64,000 nucleotides of DNA from Mesostigma viride (Eukaryota > Streptophyta > Mesostigmatophyceae > Mesostigmatales > Mesostigmataceae): NCBI GenBank assembly GCA_009746045.1, contig RPFO01000080.1, positions 11,632,467 through 11,696,466 of the forward strand. Direction: 5' to 3'. Positions 16,559-26,638 of the stretch are shown here, one piece after another. Each line of letters opens with the position of its first letter. Positions within the stretch are counted from its first letter, which is position 1. A program made the translations under genes and the position numbers. Below the pieces are notes generated by a model, which had not been told where the DNA came from, did no database searches, and was given only the letters and a program-made list of their open reading frames with translations.

Positions 16559-17304
16559 GTTACATCATAGTCTGGCAGCGGCTTGCAAGCAGGAGAGAAA
16601 GGGGAAACCCAGGCTACCTCTAATGCAGTGACCTTAAACAAACGAGCTAGGAGAGAGCACGGAGTGTAGCACAGCACGCGCCCCCAGCCTTCCGCGGCAA
16701 AGGGGCTATACAACGATTACACGGAGGTAAACACCGTCAACACAGTCGGCAACAGCCAGACGGTATTCACCCCCACAACATGTAAAACAACGAATGGTCG
16801 TCGTCCGCAACTTCCATTCGAACCAACGACATTCACACCCTATAGAGGCACAACGTATAACGAGAACCCCTACGCGTGCGAACCCGGAGAGGAAGCGAGC
16901 ATGCCAGCTAGCCTTCCACAGGCATCGCTTGTAAAGAAAGGATCCTATCTAGGGGACGCACCATAATCGATGACGTTAAATCCTCCTGAGCTGGCCGCCA
17001 CCCGGTGTCGTTGAAGGCAAGCCCTGGCCGCCACTAGGTGTCGTTGAAAGCAGGAGAGCTGAACGCTATCGTTTACAGCACCTCACCACAGGACTATTGC
17101 TAGCCCCGCCGAGTATCCCAGACTGGCCGCCTGCTGGCTAGGTCGTCGTTGAATCCCTTTACGGGCTGGCCGCCGACCAGTCAGCAGTCGTTGAATTCCG
17201 GAACCTCTACCTACGTCAAACTCAGCCTTGGTATCCTAATTGGCTCACTAACCCTCTCCGCGAGAGTTAGCTAACCTTTCCAGCACATTTCCTCCGATAA
17301 CCAG
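16559..17304. other. LTR-1 5' leader, no ORF recognised
   Basis: Contains a repeated motif GTCGTTGAA next to CTGGCCGCC, four times between 16986 and 17195, each followed by a variable stretch. Possible structured leader or packaging signal (inference). Confidence 0.5.
17291..17303 (-). promoter_or_regulatory. Candidate primer binding site of LTR-1
   Basis: One base inside the 5' LTR the minus strand reads TGGTTATCGGAGG, beginning with the TGG that pairs with a tRNA CCA end. It resembles the LTR-3 site TGGTATCGGAGG with one extra T. The tRNA was not identified. Confidence 0.55.
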
Positions 17305-17888
17305 TGTTACGTCCCAGCCCAGACACACCTAGCCTGAGCTACGTAGCGAAAGACCCTTCTTGCCGGAATTAGGAATAATTCAAGGTAGCCTAAAGTAGGT
17401 TGCGCTTCACGACGTGAGTCGTGAGATATCTGGCATCACGGCTTGATGCCAAGCTAATTAGTACACACTTATATTGGCTAGCAACACCAATTACAAATGG
17501 ATAATTGCCCCGGGTTCAATGTGTAGGCGTATTCGCACTTATCATTCATCAAACCAAGAGGACGAGACTCTCGTCCTCGGACCAATTTAACCTAGGTTGA
17601 TTGTGGCGCAGATACACGCCAATTTCCCTGGAACAATCCAAGCCAATCATTCCACGTAGGATCCGGGCCGACATCGACCCTCAACTACAGGATCCACGCC
17701 TAGAACTACGGACAGACTCAGAACTGGCGCGGCGCCACAGCACCGGCCCCTAAAAGGGCAACCTAGGACCCAAAATAACTAGTCCAATTCACACAATAGC
17801 CAATGTCCATAAAACTCAGTACAACGGTCACAAGGCCTTAGTAATTTATTCCATTGTTACGTCCGTCCAAAAGGGCCGGGACGTAACA
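17305..17888 (-). repeat. LTR-1 5' LTR
   Basis: 584 bp; about four substitutions from 9106-9689. Followed by the gtcaa target duplication. Confidence 0.93.
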
Positions 17889-17893
17889 GTCAA

Positions 17894-18370
17894 GCGCCTT
17901 TGCTTTCATGCGGCTGTACTAGGTGCAGGCTCCGGCTTGCTTTAGATGAGCACTTAGCGCAGACCCAGATGGGCTTCCGCCGCGGCCGAAATAACTGTTA
18001 TGGTCGTCTTTGCTGCACGCCGGCTTGTGGAGGAAGTGCGGCGGCTGAGCCCGGGTGAGTACCCTGTCCACTTGGTCTTCGTGGATTATGTCAAGAAGGC
18101 CTTTGACTCAGTATTGTGGCCTGCCCTTTGGAATATACTTGCTCTTTACCGGGTTCCCAAGCCGTTGGCTGCTGCCCTCCGCAAGTTGTATGAGGGGTCT
18201 ACGGCATCAGTGCGTACGTCGTATGGCACCACCCAGCCTTGCCCCCTCCAAACAGGCTTGTGGCAAAGTTGTGTTCTATCACCATACCTGTTCATCATTG
18301 TCGTGGACTATGTCATGCGCAAGGCGCGCACCCGCTTTGCCAACGTTGTAGGGCATACGCCTGGCCTAGT
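17894..18370 (+). pseudogene. LINE copy A, reverse transcriptase 5' fragment
   Basis: Non-LTR reverse transcriptase. One frame holds LDEHLAQTQMGFRRGRNN (RT motif 1/2 region). After a frameshift near 17998 a second frame holds HLVFVDYVKKAFDSV (catalytic block A) and QTGLWQSCVLSPYLF (block B). It is bounded on the left by LTR-1 and broken at 18370 by the foldback element. The 5' endonuclease part is absent. It would copy its own RNA at a nicked target if intact. Confidence 0.85.
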
Positions 18371-19129
18371 AGTTATTATAAATAGTGACGGAACCTTTTT
18401 GCCACTTGGCAATTAGGCCCGTCACTATTTATCCGGCGAAAACCACTCGCCGGTATCTATTCCGCGTTAAGTTCACGTGAACTTGGCGCGGAATTGATAC
18501 TGGCGAGTGGTTTTCGCCGGATAAATAGTGACGGGCCTAATTGCCAAGTGGCAAAAAGGTTCCGTCACTATTTATAATAACTAAAACGTCGTAGTGTGGG
18601 GGCCGATATCTATCGTACCGCTGATGCCTACTGCAGTACCGAATCTTGCCTTAATTAACGATATTCCAACCGGGCATATTTTACCTTTTGGCACTTTCGT
18701 TTTGGCCTTCTGGTATGAATCCTTGCGGTATTCGGAAATACCCGTGTCACCACAGGGATTCGAACCCCCGACTTACGAGGTCTTAGTCATTATAAATAGT
18801 GACGGAACCTTTTTGCCACTTGGCAATAAATTAGGCCCGTCACTATTTATCCGGCGAAAACCACTCGCCGTTATCTATTCCGCGTTAAGTTCACGTGAAC
18901 TTGGCGCGGAATTGATACCGGAAAGATTCATACCAGAAGGCCAAAACGAAAGTGCCAGAAGGGAAAATATGCCCGGTTGGAATATCGTTAAGGCGAGATT
19001 CGGTACTGCAGTAGGCATCAGCGGTACGATAGATATTGGCCCCCACACTACGACGTTTTAGTTATTATAAATAGTGACGGGCCTAATTGCCAAGTGGCAA
19101 AAAGGGTTCCGTCACTATTTATAATAACT
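18371..19129. mobile_element. Composite foldback/MITE-like element
   Basis: 759 bp flanked by ctagt on both sides (18366-18370, 19130-19134) and bounded by inverted AGTTATTATAAATAGTGACG ends. Parts in order: a 212-bp near-perfect palindrome (18371-18582, centre TTCACGTGAA); a ~140-bp arm (18583-18724) whose inverted copy is at 18922-19059; between them a tRNA-like 3' fragment and half of the first palindrome (18787-18920); and a 70-bp palindrome (19060-19129). No transposase. It interrupts LINE copy A. Confidence 0.88.
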
Positions 19130-20120
19130 CTAGTCATTCACAACTACCCCAGTACGGCTGGTAATGCGGATGGGACAGAATACCGCCTGGCAGAATTGAT
19201 CTACGCCGATGATACTACTCTCATCGAGGACACCGAGCATGTCCAGCTCTGGTTGGACTGCCTGGCCCTGGAAGCACGAACAGTTGGTCTGGAAATCAGC
19301 AAGAAGACTGAAGCGATGGCCTTGGGGCTTGATGGTTGCCCCCTACCGCTTTTACACCTGGACGGCACAGCAGTTCCCTACACCGAGCGTTTTAAACTCT
19401 TGGGCAGTTGGCTTCCTAACACCAACTTTAGGATGACATCGACACACGCATAGGTCTTGCATGGACGGCTTTGGGTAAATTAGACAGAGTGCATGTGGTA
19501 CGCCAAGGACCGTGGGCGCTGGCCGGAAACGGGATCTTTTCAAGGTTCTTGTGCTTACTATTCTGACCTATGGGGCGGAAGCCTGGACACTCACTGAACA
19601 TCTGGAGTCCGCAAGGAGGACCTGTATCAGGGCATGCCATATATCACCAGCACCATTAAGCAGCGGCGCCTGCAGCTAGCTAGTAGGGCACTTAGCTCGC
19701 ACCAGCCAGGTAGACACCTCACGTGGCCCCCCCGCAGGACTGCGACCAGCTCAGCCTGGCCGGCACCTCCTGACGTGGGCCGGGCCCCCTGATGTTAGAC
19801 GCCGCAAGGCCCGCACCTTCAAGGAACAGCTATGTAGTATAGGACATGGGGGGCCTAGGCCTCTCCGTGATTTGGACGAAGATGATGGACAAGGCCAAGT
19901 GGGCCCAGGTCATAGAGGACAACGAGCCCCCCCCAGTGGGGAAGCGCCCGCGTGTGCAAACCCGTGGGAGGCACGCCAGACAGCTCCCCTAGGGCAGCGT
20001 GAGGCTGTCTAGATAGATGTTGTAGTTAGAATGCTGTCACATAGATGTCATAGGTAGCGGATGTAGATAGCTTAGACCGGTAGGACTGTTTGCACCCATC
20101 CATCCATCCATCGGGGTTAA
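19130..20120 (+). pseudogene. LINE copy A, reverse transcriptase 3' fragment and 3' UTR
   Basis: Resumes with LAELIYADDTTLIEDT, the catalytic YADD block, then LGLEISKKTE-type thumb sequence, and loses frame after 19450. A deletion has joined LTEHLESA… to …EDLYQGMPYITST. The C-terminal KRPRVQTRGRHARQLP is followed by a 3' UTR ending in CATC repeats. Same family as copy B. Confidence 0.85.
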
Positions 20121-20389
20121 TGCTCCGCCGGGGATGCCTACATTGATGATGAATGAGCTTTTTGCTAGTGTCTGGCGCTGCCTCGTCGCAACCTAAGAAC
20201 GTTAATAACTTGAGCTGTGGTGGTCAGAATGACCTGAAATCTCGGGGCTGCATGCCCCCCCCTCTCTAGTATTTGAAAAATATGGTATGGCAATATTTGA
20301 AGTGTTAATGATTTGATTTTTTTTTTAATTAAAAAAGGACCCTTTTTGCGGGAAAATTAATAACTGGTGCATCCATGCTTATTTCTTGG
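20121..20389. other. Spacer between LINE copies A and B
   Basis: AT-rich, with a T10/A-rich stretch at 20317-20336. No gene seen. Confidence 0.5.
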
Positions 20390-20520
20390 TCCCCTTTGCA
20401 CCTTGTGCTGGTGGACTTCATCAAAGCCTTCGATTCGGTTTTCTGGCCTGCGCTTTGGGACATCCTCGAGCTGTTCCGGATCCCCCGCCCCCTTATTGCT
20501 GTCATCCGCAACCTGTATGA
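20390..20520 (+). pseudogene. LINE copy B, 5' fragment (RT block A)
   Basis: Encodes LHLVLVDFIKAFDSVFWPAL, close to copy A block A, and stops at NLYD where the copia element is inserted. Reading continues at 30685. The copy is 5' truncated. Confidence 0.85.
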
Positions 20521-21184
20521 TTTAGCGACGCCGGCCAGGCAGCTGCCGTGAGCTCCTGGTCCTTGTCGCGACTGTTAGGACCTAGGTCGCGTAGCTTGCA
20601 ACCTTTGCTCCTCGCCCCAGGTAACGCTCTCGCTGGCTTGCTCACTCCAAGTGACAACCACGGTGCGTCGGCAAAGAACTGCCTTGACCTGCCTTAGGCC
20701 ATAGCTTTATGTTACCTCATTTCCATCGTGCCCTAAGGTATCGCCCATCGGCTTCGCACAGTGCACCGCTACCTTGCCAGAGCTCTGCTTACCGCTACCT
20801 TGCATCCTTGCTGCAGGCAGCGTTAAGGATCTCTGACATTCCGCGACTAGGTATCACCAGTTCCTGTCACAGCTCTGCACGGATGCGCATCCTTGCAGAG
20901 CCCGCGACTGGCCTACTGGTCTCTACTTAGTCGCCGGACCGTTGCGCCCTCAGCCTCCATGGACCTGAGTCACGTGCTGGTCCAGGCTAAGCCTGTGCAG
21001 GCCCTGCCTGCCACGTGTCCTGTCCACTGCGGCCTCGGTGTGCACTGCCGCCGCCGCCGGTCGGCAGGACTTCGGGACCTGATAACTCTCACGTCCCTTG
21101 TCTGTTTCAGGCAGTCAGCACGGCGTTAGAAAGGTCTCCTCATCGTGCATCCAACTAGCACATTGGTGCCCCAATATGCTAACT
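20521..21184 (-). repeat. Copia-like element 3' LTR
   Basis: Starts TTTAGCGACG and ends CAATATGCTAACT on the plus strand; ~99.7% identical to 30021-30684. Purine-rich AAGAAAGGG (minus strand) lies just inside, as a likely polypurine tract. Confidence 0.9.
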
Positions 21185-21767
21185 CCAACCCTTTCTTGTT
21201 TTGGAGGCTGGACCAGCCTGAGATTCCAATCAGCCATGCTCACTCATGCCACAGACTCCTGACCTCTCCCAGAGGCCAGGGCTGCCCTTCTTTTGGAACT
21301 TGAGGTTTTTACCCAAAGATTAGTCCAGAGCCAACATTGGTTCCAAGGCCCAGCCCTGACCCAGATGTCAGCCCCCAACCCTTTCTTTTGGGAACCTGGC
21401 TGGTTGAGGAGAAAAGTGAGGTCTCTACATCCAGGCAGCTGAAGTTGGACAGAGGAAGTTATGATACGTATTATTGTGAGTTCCTGGTCCTTTCCAGTTA
21501 TCACAACAGGCGCCCGTATCAGAGGCGCCCGCTCACAACCATTCCCCTTCCTTTTCATTCAACAGACATGGATAGAGCCCAGTTAATGCTTGCCAAGCTG
21601 GGGAGCCCATGTCCTCACTGAGGGATAAACTCAGGATTCACACATGCCAGGCTGTGGTCAGCTGGGGAATCGAACCCCACCCCATATCCTCCAGGTTTGG
21701 AACAGCTCCTGGAACTGTACATTACAAACAAACATGACATGGAGATAACATGATTATGTTTTATTAA

Positions 21768-23489
21768 CTCGTCGTCTGTCCCAACTCAGTCCTAATAATA
21801 GGACTGAGTTGGCCTTTTTCAACCGTGTGTAGTGACTAGGTGGGGGGTCCATCCAAGATGCTTAGATGTGGGTCTATGGAGTATTTGATGTCCTCTTGCT
21901 GGCAAAAATACTACATCAGTGAAAACTTGACCCAAACTCCTAAAAATTACATGGATATATGGCACCGTCGGCGAATTTGCATTTTTGTGTGGAAGCATGA
22001 GTGGCAAAAATTGAATAAATTCCATATGCATGTTAAAAAAATACAGGCATGTAAACAATATAGTTCTTGACCTGTGGCAAAAAACTGGACTCAATTTGGC
22101 CACTGGCACTGCCTGAAACACGCCAAATACTGCCAGTCCTATACATAGGACTGGGCCATGCTAGCAATTTGCAAGCATGTAAGTGCGGTCATACTACATA
22201 GTAGCGTGGCCACAAACCATGTCAATCAGCCCATTTCCCTTCAGGCATAATAGGAAAACATACTTGCATCATCATATTGCAGTTATGTTGTACCTTAGTA
22301 TGTGTGAAAGCCTATGCATACATATAGGGAATGCGTATGGATACGTATAGCTACAAAGGGATGTATTATAAGTAATAACCACCGATATAATGGGTAGGTT
22401 AGTCACATTTAATTGTTCTTTACAAGAATGGACATGGATAAAACTGTATTACCTTGCCATGACATGGCCAAGATACCTGCTGGCACATGATGACAGTGGT
22501 TTATCACCAAGTTTTTTCACTCACCCGTATAAGCTTGACAGTACCCTTGACGCAGCCCATGACCACACAATCATGCAGTATGAACATAGCAAGAGAATAA
22601 CTAACATCTATGAAAGTGTTTTAACCCATTCAGCACCTAAAACCTTGTACAGCCACGCTACGGTAAGGCAAATGCCTGGTAAGATCATCTAAAAAGATGG
22701 TTTTAGAGAGGGGCAGGCAACGGTCAAGAAAGAGCAGCAAGACTCAAAACTGACAGCGCATCGCAAGCTTAAACTCATGTAAGAATACCAGGAAACGATG
22801 AAGCAGCGATATTCCAGCTTTACCTGGCACGGCTGGCGTTACCTTGGCCCAGGCGGTGCCTGCAAAAGTGGCACTTTGCGGCACACAAACCATGACGTGA
22901 CAGAGTGGTCGAAATCATCAAATCTTTACTGCCACTAGACTTAATCTACGACAATACATGATAAAAGGTAGAAAGAAACCTATAAACCCTTCGATTCGAT
23001 CCGGGAATCAATTGTAGTAATCCATTCCATCGACCTGCCTAATCGCAGATTTTTCCAGCAAGAACAGTGCCGACACCCAGTAAATCGCATCCCCGCGAGG
23101 TTAAAATTCAATTGTATCATCTTTGGGACATAAAAAATCTATTTCCTGGGTTTGGCCCGCAAAATCGTCCGAAAACGTAAACTGCATGCATGGGCGCAAG
23201 CCGCCATGGCTAGGTCGTGCATTTCCGGAACTCACGTTTCGCGTGAAAATGTACCCTTACCACCTGTACTTTCACCGTACGGTTAGCCGCCCAAACCAAA
23301 TCCAAAAAAATCCCAAAAATATGTCCAAGAAAGATCTTTTCAAGTAGTATTTGAATAAATTTTGAGAAAAATTTTTTCTGCCAAATATTCTGACCGGGGC
23401 GAATTTTCTAAAAAACCTCAAAATTAGGTCCTAAAATTAGGACTGAGTTGAACTCAGTCCTAAAATTAGGACCAGGGACAGACGACGAG
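21768..23489. mobile_element. Non-autonomous DNA element flanked by TTAA
   Basis: Inverted ends CTCGTCGTCTGTCCC…/…GGGACAGACGACGAG, each followed by subterminal palindromes made of CTCAGTCCTAA. TTAA is present at both sides (21764-21767, 23490-23493); because it is palindromic the duplication could be TA, TTA or TTAA. No transposase. The interior (about 22200-22990) is clearly related to 40590-41350 inside the Harbinger element, including a shared CAGCTTTACCTGGCA segment. Confidence 0.82.
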
Positions 23490-23862
23490 TTAATATAGAG
23501 AAAATAACCCATAATGAGGCTCCCTGGCAACCACGTCCAACATGGTCACACAACCAGGGTTTCATTAGCATGCAACAGGTTGGTTACAGAGAATATAAAC
23601 AAATGTACAGCAACCTGTAAGAGCCAACATTTGGGCTGCCCTTTCAGGGTCCATTCCATGAAGACCCAAGGCCGGTTACAAGGTCCTTAAGACCCTTCTG
23701 CAACCCCATGACAGGGCCAGGCGATATTCTCAGCCAGGGGAGTGACTCCACCCTGACCCCTGTTCAGCAGGGTGTACGAACCCTGAAGAACCTGCTGTCA
23801 GCCATTTCTGGCTACCCAGCCCACCGGGACACATCCCACCTCAGAGCAAGGCGTTGGTCTCC

Positions 23863-24837
23863 CTAGCACCCCACCATGGGGCCCATGAGCCCACGGAGCA
23901 GAGGGTACTGCTGCACGGCCTTCTCCTCAAGCTTGGTGAGAGCATCTGCAGGGTTATCCAGGCCAGCCACATGTTCAATGTCAGCTAAGCAGGACATTTC
24001 CTTGAGCAACAGATAATCAAGGTCCCTGCTTCTGGCCAGCTGTCTGTGCACGAACTGCACCATGCCCATGCTGTCAGTTTTCACCAGTGTGTGCATCTGC
24101 AACCGACAGGAAGCTACCTTACATAGCTGGTAGAAAAGCTCCCTCAAGTAAAGGGCTGTGTGCAGCCCCTCACAGATTGCCCTGCACTCAGCAATGTCAC
24201 TGCTGGGGGTTACCCTATTCTGCAACCGACTGTACCAGCAGACCAGAGAGGACTGTTCCTGCACCAGGGTGATTAATGCTGCTGCCCGCCCCCTGACCTC
24301 TGTGACCTTCCTACTATCCATAGAACTGTCCACATAGAGAACCATGTCAAAGGGCCTGTACAAATCCAAAGGACCCAAGATGAGAGGTGGAGACATCCTC
24401 ACAGATTGCATCACACTCTCAGCACCCACCTCGACCAGCTGGGAATCTGTCAACCGACTCAAGACCAGCAGGTCAGGCGCACAAATGCTAGCCAACCATG
24501 CCAACATACCGCGTATGGAAGCACACCTTGGCTGGGTAATGGGCTCCCGCAGGGCATCAAGGATCTGCTGAGGATAATTGTTACCACCCTCCAGCCTGAT
24601 GACCCAAGAACCCTGTTGTTTAATCAGTGTCGCCTGCATCCCACAAAACACCATGGGCTCATCCTCGACCGATGTGCTGGATCTTACCCAGCTCAAACCG
24701 TTTCTGGATCCTGGACAAAGTCTTCTCAATCCAGGAGGGAGGACCCATGAGATGCATATCATCACCATGTAGGGAGGCAAATACAGGCATGCCACCATCG
24801 CTAGCCTGGAACAAGCAAGGATCAACTGGGGAAACAA
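23863..24837 (-). CDS. Copia-like RNase H and RT C-terminus
   Basis: The homologous part runs from about 24670 (EDEPMVFCGMQ) to the stop at 23863. The RNase H domain shows LYVDSSMD, ECRAICEGL, KTDSMGMVQFV and AGLDNPADALTK, the usual D-E-D pattern and the copia '…N-x-AD-x-LTK' end. It degrades the RNA strand during reverse transcription. It is in a different frame from the RT ORF (25387-24659), with the switch near 24665. The first ~55 residues of the open frame are out-of-frame RT. Confidence 0.8.
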   Translation of the reverse strand: MFPQLILACSRLAMVACLYLPPYMVMICISWVLPPGLRRLCPGSRNGLSWVRSSTSVEDEPMVFCGMQATLIKQQGSWVIRLEGGNNYPQQILDALREPITQPRCASIRGMLAWLASICAPDLLVLSRLTDSQLVEVGAESVMQSVRMSPPLILGPLDLYRPFDMVLYVDSSMDSRKVTEVRGRAAALITLVQEQSSLVCWYSRLQNRVTPSSDIAECRAICEGLHTALYLRELFYQLCKVASCRLQMHTLVKTDSMGMVQFVHRQLARSRDLDYLLLKEMSCLADIEHVAGLDNPADALTKLEEKAVQQYPLLRGLMGPMVGC

Positions 24838-25387
24838 TCAAGCCACAGACAGTTTTGAGAAACTTCTCTAGGCTCTTCCTCCAGATGATGGGACTGGACC
24901 TAAGACCCTCAACACCCTTGAGAATCCTTAGGTACCTTGCCTTGATTTCTGCCCTCCACACAGCAGGCACACTGACAAAGAAAGGTGGTATCGTTCGCCA
25001 TGTCTCCCTAGCCTCTTCCTGGTCACCCTTGAGAAAAGCCCTCTTGAAATCTATCAAAGCAGAGCCATAGGCAATGCCTTGGACCAGGAAGGATAAGAAA
25101 ACACACAACAACATTCTCCACGTGTCATGCAGCATCCCTGGTGTATAGAGCTCCTCATCTGCTAACTGTCCAGTGCCATGGTACTCGGTTACAACTGGTC
25201 TGACATGTGGCACCTCGACACCATCTACCTGTTTGAGCTTGAGGACAAACATCAATCTGAGCAGCTGGTGATCCTCTGGGAGGACATCTACAGGCTCTGC
25301 ACAGTTGGCAATCATCCACTCATGCCCAGAAGCAATGAAGCCAAGAGTCCATAAAATCGTATTATTGTTTTCGTGATTTCCTGCCAT
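24659..25387 (-). CDS. Copia-like reverse transcriptase
   Basis: 242 residues. RT blocks visible: ALIDFKRAFLKGDQ (first catalytic Asp), GLRSSPIIWRKSLEKFLK (copia 'YGLKQSPRxW' region) and VDPCLFQ…LHGDDMHLMG. The last replaces the usual YVDD by HGDD but keeps the two Asp. It overlaps the preceding ORF by 26 bp in another frame. Its first bases are the inverted copy of the sequence next to the 5' LTR (see findings). It makes cDNA from the element RNA. Confidence 0.82.
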   Translation of the reverse strand: MAGNHENNNTILWTLGFIASGHEWMIANCAEPVDVLPEDHQLLRLMFVLKLKQVDGVEVPHVRPVVTEYHGTGQLADEELYTPGMLHDTWRMLLCVFLSFLVQGIAYGSALIDFKRAFLKGDQEEARETWRTIPPFFVSVPAVWRAEIKARYLRILKGVEGLRSSPIIWRKSLEKFLKTVCGLIVSPVDPCLFQASDGGMPVFASLHGDDMHLMGPPSWIEKTLSRIQKRFELGKIQHIGRG

Positions 25388-26612
25388 CCTTAGCCATCTT
25401 GGGGCTTTGCATCATCTCCACTAGCTTGTGCCAAGGTACAGGACTCGTTCCAGGGATCTGGTACCTCTGCACCCCCAACTGGCGTGGGTCAAACGTAGTT
25501 GGGATGATCAGCAGGTCCTGAGCAATGGGCTCCTTAGAATCAGGCCCCTCCACTGCAACACCCTTCACAGCCCTTACAGCCACACTAAGTCCCTGGGAGT
25601 AGCGATATCTCTGGAGGGGTAAACTACCCTGCCCTTCTAGTGCCAATTCCTCAGAGGTTATCGTCACCCCCGGCTGGCATAAGAAATTCTGCCCCAGTAT
25701 GGCTGGACCCTCATAGCCCTCTACCACACAGAACACAGTGGGCACCCCCAGAATAGGCACACTCACCTCCCCCAGAACTTTCATGGACACATTCCCCGAG
25801 AAATCAGACACGGCTGGGCAACCGGCTACAGACATCCGCAACCCTGCAGCATCCTCAGCCCTCAGAATGGACACCTGCGAGTTGGTATCCACCTCTAATG
25901 TTGCTGCCCAGCATGACCCCCACCCCGTGAGCTTAGATACCTTGGGATCACGCTTGCCGCTCATCAGTGCCCGGATGACGTCCGCCATGAGGAGCCCCTT
26001 GGGCTTTGGTCCAGCCCTGGCCCCCACTGGCCTTGTGACAGTTGCTGCAGCAGATTCCAGCTCACCCTCGTCCATCCAGGACAGACCATCATCCAAGCAT
26101 GGAGGGTTAGCATCTACTGCCTGGCTCTCCTCCTGAGCCTCAACCTCCAAGGGAGGCTCAGGGCCGTCTACAGGCCAGATTGCACTTGGCCTCTTCTCTC
26201 GGATGTGAGCCCAGGACAACCTGTACACGCGCCTAGGATCCTTGTCCAAGGCTACCAGACAAGAATGGTTGGCCTCATCCAACTGGGTTACCAGCCCATC
26301 CTGCCACTTGCCACGCTTGCCTGGTATTGATGGCTCCTTCCACATCCTGACCCCCATTCCCACAAGGGGCCTCAGCATTTTCCAGCCCTTGTCCTTGCGC
26401 CTCAGCCGAGCAAACACTCTATCTGCCTTTCTCAGGCAGGCACCCACTACCTCTGGGGACAACAACCCAAACTGCGCTGCTAAGGGAGAGACTGCCACAC
26501 CATCATAGTAATAGTTTACCCTGTGGTTAAGCTGTTCCTCAATCCCCTTGCACCAGGCTGCCTTTTCCAAAGCAGATGCTACCACTGGCACAGTCTTTGC
26601 TGCTAGCACCAC
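25362..26612 (-). CDS. Copia-like integrase C-terminal half plus retropepsin-like domain
   Basis: 416 residues. The frame is already open upstream with AVERSIREVK, giving the third integrase catalytic residue (Glu). It then has the copia-type integrase tail (YYYDGVAVSPLAAQFG, an SH3-like VYRLSWAHIREK segment). About residues 225-300 look like a retropepsin: ATLEVDTNSQVSIL for the active site (DTN instead of DTG) and PAILGQNFL for the C-terminal 'ILGxDFL' motif. A protease after integrase is not the usual copia order (Gag-PR-IN-RT-RH). The ORF ends in KDGRKSRKQ, overlapping the RT start. Confidence 0.72.
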   Translation of the reverse strand: MVLAAKTVPVVASALEKAAWCKGIEEQLNHRVNYYYDGVAVSPLAAQFGLLSPEVVGACLRKADRVFARLRRKDKGWKMLRPLVGMGVRMWKEPSIPGKRGKWQDGLVTQLDEANHSCLVALDKDPRRVYRLSWAHIREKRPSAIWPVDGPEPPLEVEAQEESQAVDANPPCLDDGLSWMDEGELESAAATVTRPVGARAGPKPKGLLMADVIRALMSGKRDPKVSKLTGWGSCWAATLEVDTNSQVSILRAEDAAGLRMSVAGCPAVSDFSGNVSMKVLGEVSVPILGVPTVFCVVEGYEGPAILGQNFLCQPGVTITSEELALEGQGSLPLQRYRYSQGLSVAVRAVKGVAVEGPDSKEPIAQDLLIIPTTFDPRQLGVQRYQIPGTSPVPWHKLVEMMQSPKMAKDGRKSRKQ

Positions 26613-26638
26613 TGTCTTTACCTCACGGATAGATCTCT

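Larger units (their letters stand above)
9106..17888 (-). mobile_element. LTR-1: complete LTR retrotransposon lacking a recognisable pol
   Basis: Two 584-bp direct repeats (9106-9689, 17305-17888) start with TGTTACGTCC, end with GGACGTAACA and differ at about four positions. They are flanked by the 5-bp duplication gtcaa (9101-9105, 17889-17893). The coding strand is minus. Next to the 5' LTR is a candidate primer binding site TGGTTATCGGAGG, and next to the 3' LTR a polypurine tract. The order along the minus strand is a viroplasmin-type ORF, a Q-rich/Gag region with a zinc knuckle, an aspartic protease, then ~3.3 kb with no recognisable RT, RNase H or integrase. High LTR identity indicates a recent insertion, so it probably moves using another element's enzymes (inference). 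Confidence 0.92.

Noticed and set aside
18741-18780. A tRNA gene on the minus strand
   Set aside because: Only a T-arm-like part is present; no acceptor, D or anticodon arm can be formed.
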